Assembly (NCBI GenBank): GCA_036517695.1
Contig: DATDVC010000002.1
Coordinates: 1 to 15,086 of the forward strand
Source: DATDVC01 sp036517695
GTDB taxonomy: Bacteria; Patescibacteriota; Minisyncoccia; Phycocordibacterales; WO2-35-19
Direction: 5' to 3'
DNA length: 15,086 bases
Below are positions 13,454 to 15,086 of this stretch, one piece after another. Numbering within the stretch: position 1 is the first letter of the stretch; the number at the start of each line of letters is the position of its first letter. The translations under genes and the position numbers were made by a program. The notes under the pieces are model-generated. The model saw only the letters and a program-made list of their open reading frames with translations. It ran no database searches and was not told where the DNA came from.

Positions 13454-14698
13454 ATGAAAAGAACAGGGAAAATAGCAGGCTCTTTTTTACTAACGGCGCT
13501 CGCCGGCCTTTTTGTTTACTCCTTTAATTTATCGGGAGAATTTTCTTATAACGCTCCGCCTGAAGCGCCAAACAAAAACACCCCTGACGTAGTGGAGAAA
13601 AAAGTAAAACACGTCAAAACCCCAAAGCCGGTGAAGGCCGTCTACATGACCCAATGCTTCGCTTCGAGGTCCGATCTTAGGAAGAATTTGGTTAAGTTGA
13701 TAGAGGATACAGAATTGAACTCGCTTGTTATAGACATAAAAGATTACACCGGCACCGTTTCTTTTAAGACCATGAATCCGGAGATTGATGCAGTGAGCGC
13801 CAAAGGTTCCGGATGTCAGGTCAACGATATGAAAGAATTTGTCGAAGAGTTGCACGACAAAAATATTTATGTGATTGGGCGCATTACGGTTTTTCAAGAC
13901 CCGCTTTATACCAAGCTTCATCCGGAACTTGCGGTTAAAAAGCTCTCTGACAAAGAAGCCGTTTGGAAAGACAGGAAAGGCCTTTCATTCGTCGATGTTG
14001 GCGCCAAGCCATTTTGGGACTACATTCTTGCTATAGCCACTTCTTCTTACTCAATCGGATTTGATGAGATAAATTTTGACTACATAAGATTTCCATCGGA
14101 CGGTGACATGAACGACATTTATTTTTCCCACACCGGATCTCTGCCAGCTGGCGGATCCAAAAAAGAGACGCTAAGAGAATTTTTCAGATATGTTGACTCC
14201 AGACTTTTTGGCACGGGTGTCATAACCTCGGCTGACATATTTGGCATGACAACGACCAATACCGATGATTTGAATATTGGTCAAGTGTTGGAGTATGCTC
14301 TGGAAAATTTCGACTATGTCGCTCCCATGGTTTACCCTTCGCATTATCCGCCCAAATTTAACGGCTGGCCTGATCCCAACAAGGTGCCGTATGAGATTGT
14401 TAATTTTAGTATGCAAAGCGCGGTTAGCAGAGCAATTTTCTTGCTTAGCGAAGTATCAACTACCACCCGTTCGACAAGCTCAGGGCAAGCCACCACTACC
14501 GAGCCAGATTACTATCTTATGAAAAGAATAAACCCTCTCCAACTTCGTCCGTGGCTTCAAGATTTTGATTATCCAGTGCCCTATACGAGCGATATGGTCC
14601 GCAAGCAAATCCAAGCCACCTACGACGCCGGTCTTGATAGCTGGATGCTTTGGGATCCGAGAAATGAGTATACGAGGGAAGCACTTTTAGAAAATTAA
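13454..14698 (+). CDS. DUF4015 putative glycoside hydrolase, membrane-anchored
   Basis: The 414-residue protein begins with a basic N-terminus and a hydrophobic segment (residues 8-24), giving export and probably membrane anchoring. A Pro/Lys-rich linker follows to about residue 57. The rest resembles the DUF4015 family (PF13200), a TIM-barrel-like domain related to glycoside hydrolases: VKAVYMTQ at 59, LNSLVIDIKDYTG near 90, INVIGRI-like YVIGRITVF near 140, GFDEINFDYIRFPSDG near 205, DYVAPMVYPSHYPP near 290 and LDSWMLWDPRNEYT at the C-terminus. The substrate is not established; a cell-envelope or extracellular glycan is a reasonable guess. Residues 338-346 (TRSTSSGQA) are coded by an interspersed-repeat sequence in a Ser/Thr-rich loop. 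It is probably co-transcribed with the small membrane protein gene 10 bp upstream. Confidence 0.85.
   Translation: MKRTGKIAGSFLLTALAGLFVYSFNLSGEFSYNAPPEAPNKNTPDVVEKKVKHVKTPKPVKAVYMTQCFASRSDLRKNLVKLIEDTELNSLVIDIKDYTGTVSFKTMNPEIDAVSAKGSGCQVNDMKEFVEELHDKNIYVIGRITVFQDPLYTKLHPELAVKKLSDKEAVWKDRKGLSFVDVGAKPFWDYILAIATSSYSIGFDEINFDYIRFPSDGDMNDIYFSHTGSLPAGGSKKETLREFFRYVDSRLFGTGVITSADIFGMTTTNTDDLNIGQVLEYALENFDYVAPMVYPSHYPPKFNGWPDPNKVPYEIVNFSMQSAVSRAIFLLSEVSTTTRSTSSGQATTTEPDYYLMKRINPLQLRPWLQDFDYPVPYTSDMVRKQIQATYDAGLDSWMLWDPRNEYTREALLEN
14466..14490 (+). repeat. interspersed-repeat sequence inside the DUF4015 gene
   Basis: The core ttcgacaagctcaggg (14470-14485; reverse complement ccctgagcttgtcgaa) is a short motif that recurs in intergenic regions of many bacterial genomes. 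Here it is in frame and codes for RSTSSGQ within a Thr/Ser-rich stretch. Confidence 0.6.
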
Positions 14699-14720
14699 CC
14701 TAATTATTCTAATTAACCTA
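14693..14720 (+). repeat. short direct repeat between genes
   Basis: aattaaccta occurs at 14693-14702 and 14711-14720, spanning the DUF4015 stop codon and the short gap before the next gene. No function is evident. Confidence 0.5.
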
Positions 14721-14733
14721 AGTACTCTAAAAA

Positions 14734-15086
14734 ATGAACAATGAGGAAAAACCCAATGGGAAAATCTATGACTTAGAAGAAAGGACGGCGAAGTTTGGAG
14801 AAGATGTAATCAAATTTTGCAGAAACTTGCCAAAAGGAGAAATGACTAAAAGGATTATCGATCAACTTATTGGCTGTGCAACTTCGGTGGGAGCAAACTA
14901 TTGTGAAGCGGATGATGCGGAAAGCCCGAAAGATTTTAAACACAAAATTGGAATCTGCAAAAAAGAATCTCGCGAATCAAAACATTTTCTGCGTATGTCC
15001 GCAGTAGCTGTGCCAGAAAAAGCAGACGATGCTCGAAAATTGTGGATTGAAGCAAAAGAATTGAACCTTATTTTTAATGCTATTTA
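14734..15086 (+). CDS. S23/IVP-family four-helix-bundle protein, 3' end cut by window
   Basis: From the ATG at 14734 the frame is open for 117 codons to the window edge, reading MNNEEKPNGKIYDLEERT and onward. The pattern matches the S23 ribosomal/IVP family (PF05635): YDLEERTAKFGEDVIKFCRNLP near the start, QLIGCATSVGANYCEA at residues ~44-59, DFKHKIGICKKESRESKHFLRM near 67-88, and WIEAKELNLIFNAI near the edge. Family members are about 110-130 residues and form a four-helix bundle; most are free-standing genes of unknown role, although the family was named for copies within 23S rRNA intervening sequences. TACTCT lies 5 nt before the ATG and no Shine-Dalgarno is seen. Only a few C-terminal residues should be missing. 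Confidence 0.88.
   Translation, partial: MNNEEKPNGKIYDLEERTAKFGEDVIKFCRNLPKGEMTKRIIDQLIGCATSVGANYCEADDAESPKDFKHKIGICKKESRESKHFLRMSAVAVPEKADDARKLWIEAKELNLIFNAI

Noticed and set aside
13654..13676. cttcgcttcgagg in the DUF4015 gene resembles the reverse complement of the cgaagcgaag repeat of the sugar transferase gene.
   Set aside because: The match is short and lies at the start of the conserved domain; chance cannot be excluded.
14734..15086. A link between the S23/IVP gene and the 23S rRNA introns.
   Set aside because: It is 11.6 kb away and free-standing genes of this family are common; the family name alone does not imply a link.

Overview
The window reads as a fragment of a small-genome bacterium, most likely a Patescibacteria/CPR member (Parcubacteria-like). 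This is an inference from several features together: a 23S rRNA gene carrying three introns, two of them with LAGLIDADG endonucleases; short single-domain SecD and SecF; a lean set of envelope genes; a DUF4015-type protein; an S23/IVP four-helix-bundle protein; and many first genes with a -10-like box directly upstream of the ATG. The 16S gene is not in the window, so the lineage cannot be fixed from it.

Positions 1-3138 are the 3' part of a 23S rRNA gene. It is interrupted at E. coli positions ~1930/1931, 2500 and 2593. Introns 1 and 2 each encode a LAGLIDADG protein; intron 3 has no ORF. Intron 2 has a textbook P1, P7 and terminal G. Intron 1 has good P7 and P9 helices but no G at its 3' end. 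A 5S rRNA gene follows at 3238-3349.

Positions 3407-8576 hold envelope genes. A membrane-anchored VWA protein is followed 6 bp later by a SEDS (RodA/FtsW) glycosyltransferase. A GT4 glycosyltransferase on the minus strand runs convergent to these and divergent from a polyprenyl-phosphate sugar-1-phosphate transferase. The last two probably work in surface glycan synthesis.

Positions 8587-9162 form a 576-bp unit with 50-bp terminal inverted repeats (42/50 identical) that surrounds a single DUF559 (Vsr-like fold) nuclease gene. It looks like a small mobile unit. It sits directly before secD-secF (9191-11327). A solo hairpin of similar design follows secF.

Positions 11429-13078 hold two unrecognised genes. 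The second is visibly GC-richer and has its own strong promoter and terminator. Positions 13192-15086 hold a small two-TM protein, a DUF4015 putative glycoside hydrolase and an S23/IVP protein cut by the window edge.

Two themes run through the window. Repeat-derived sequence sits in frame inside at least two, perhaps three, protein genes and inside an rRNA intron. And -10-like hexamers recur 6-10 nt before the start codon of seven genes, suggesting leaderless mRNAs, including for the intron-encoded endonucleases.
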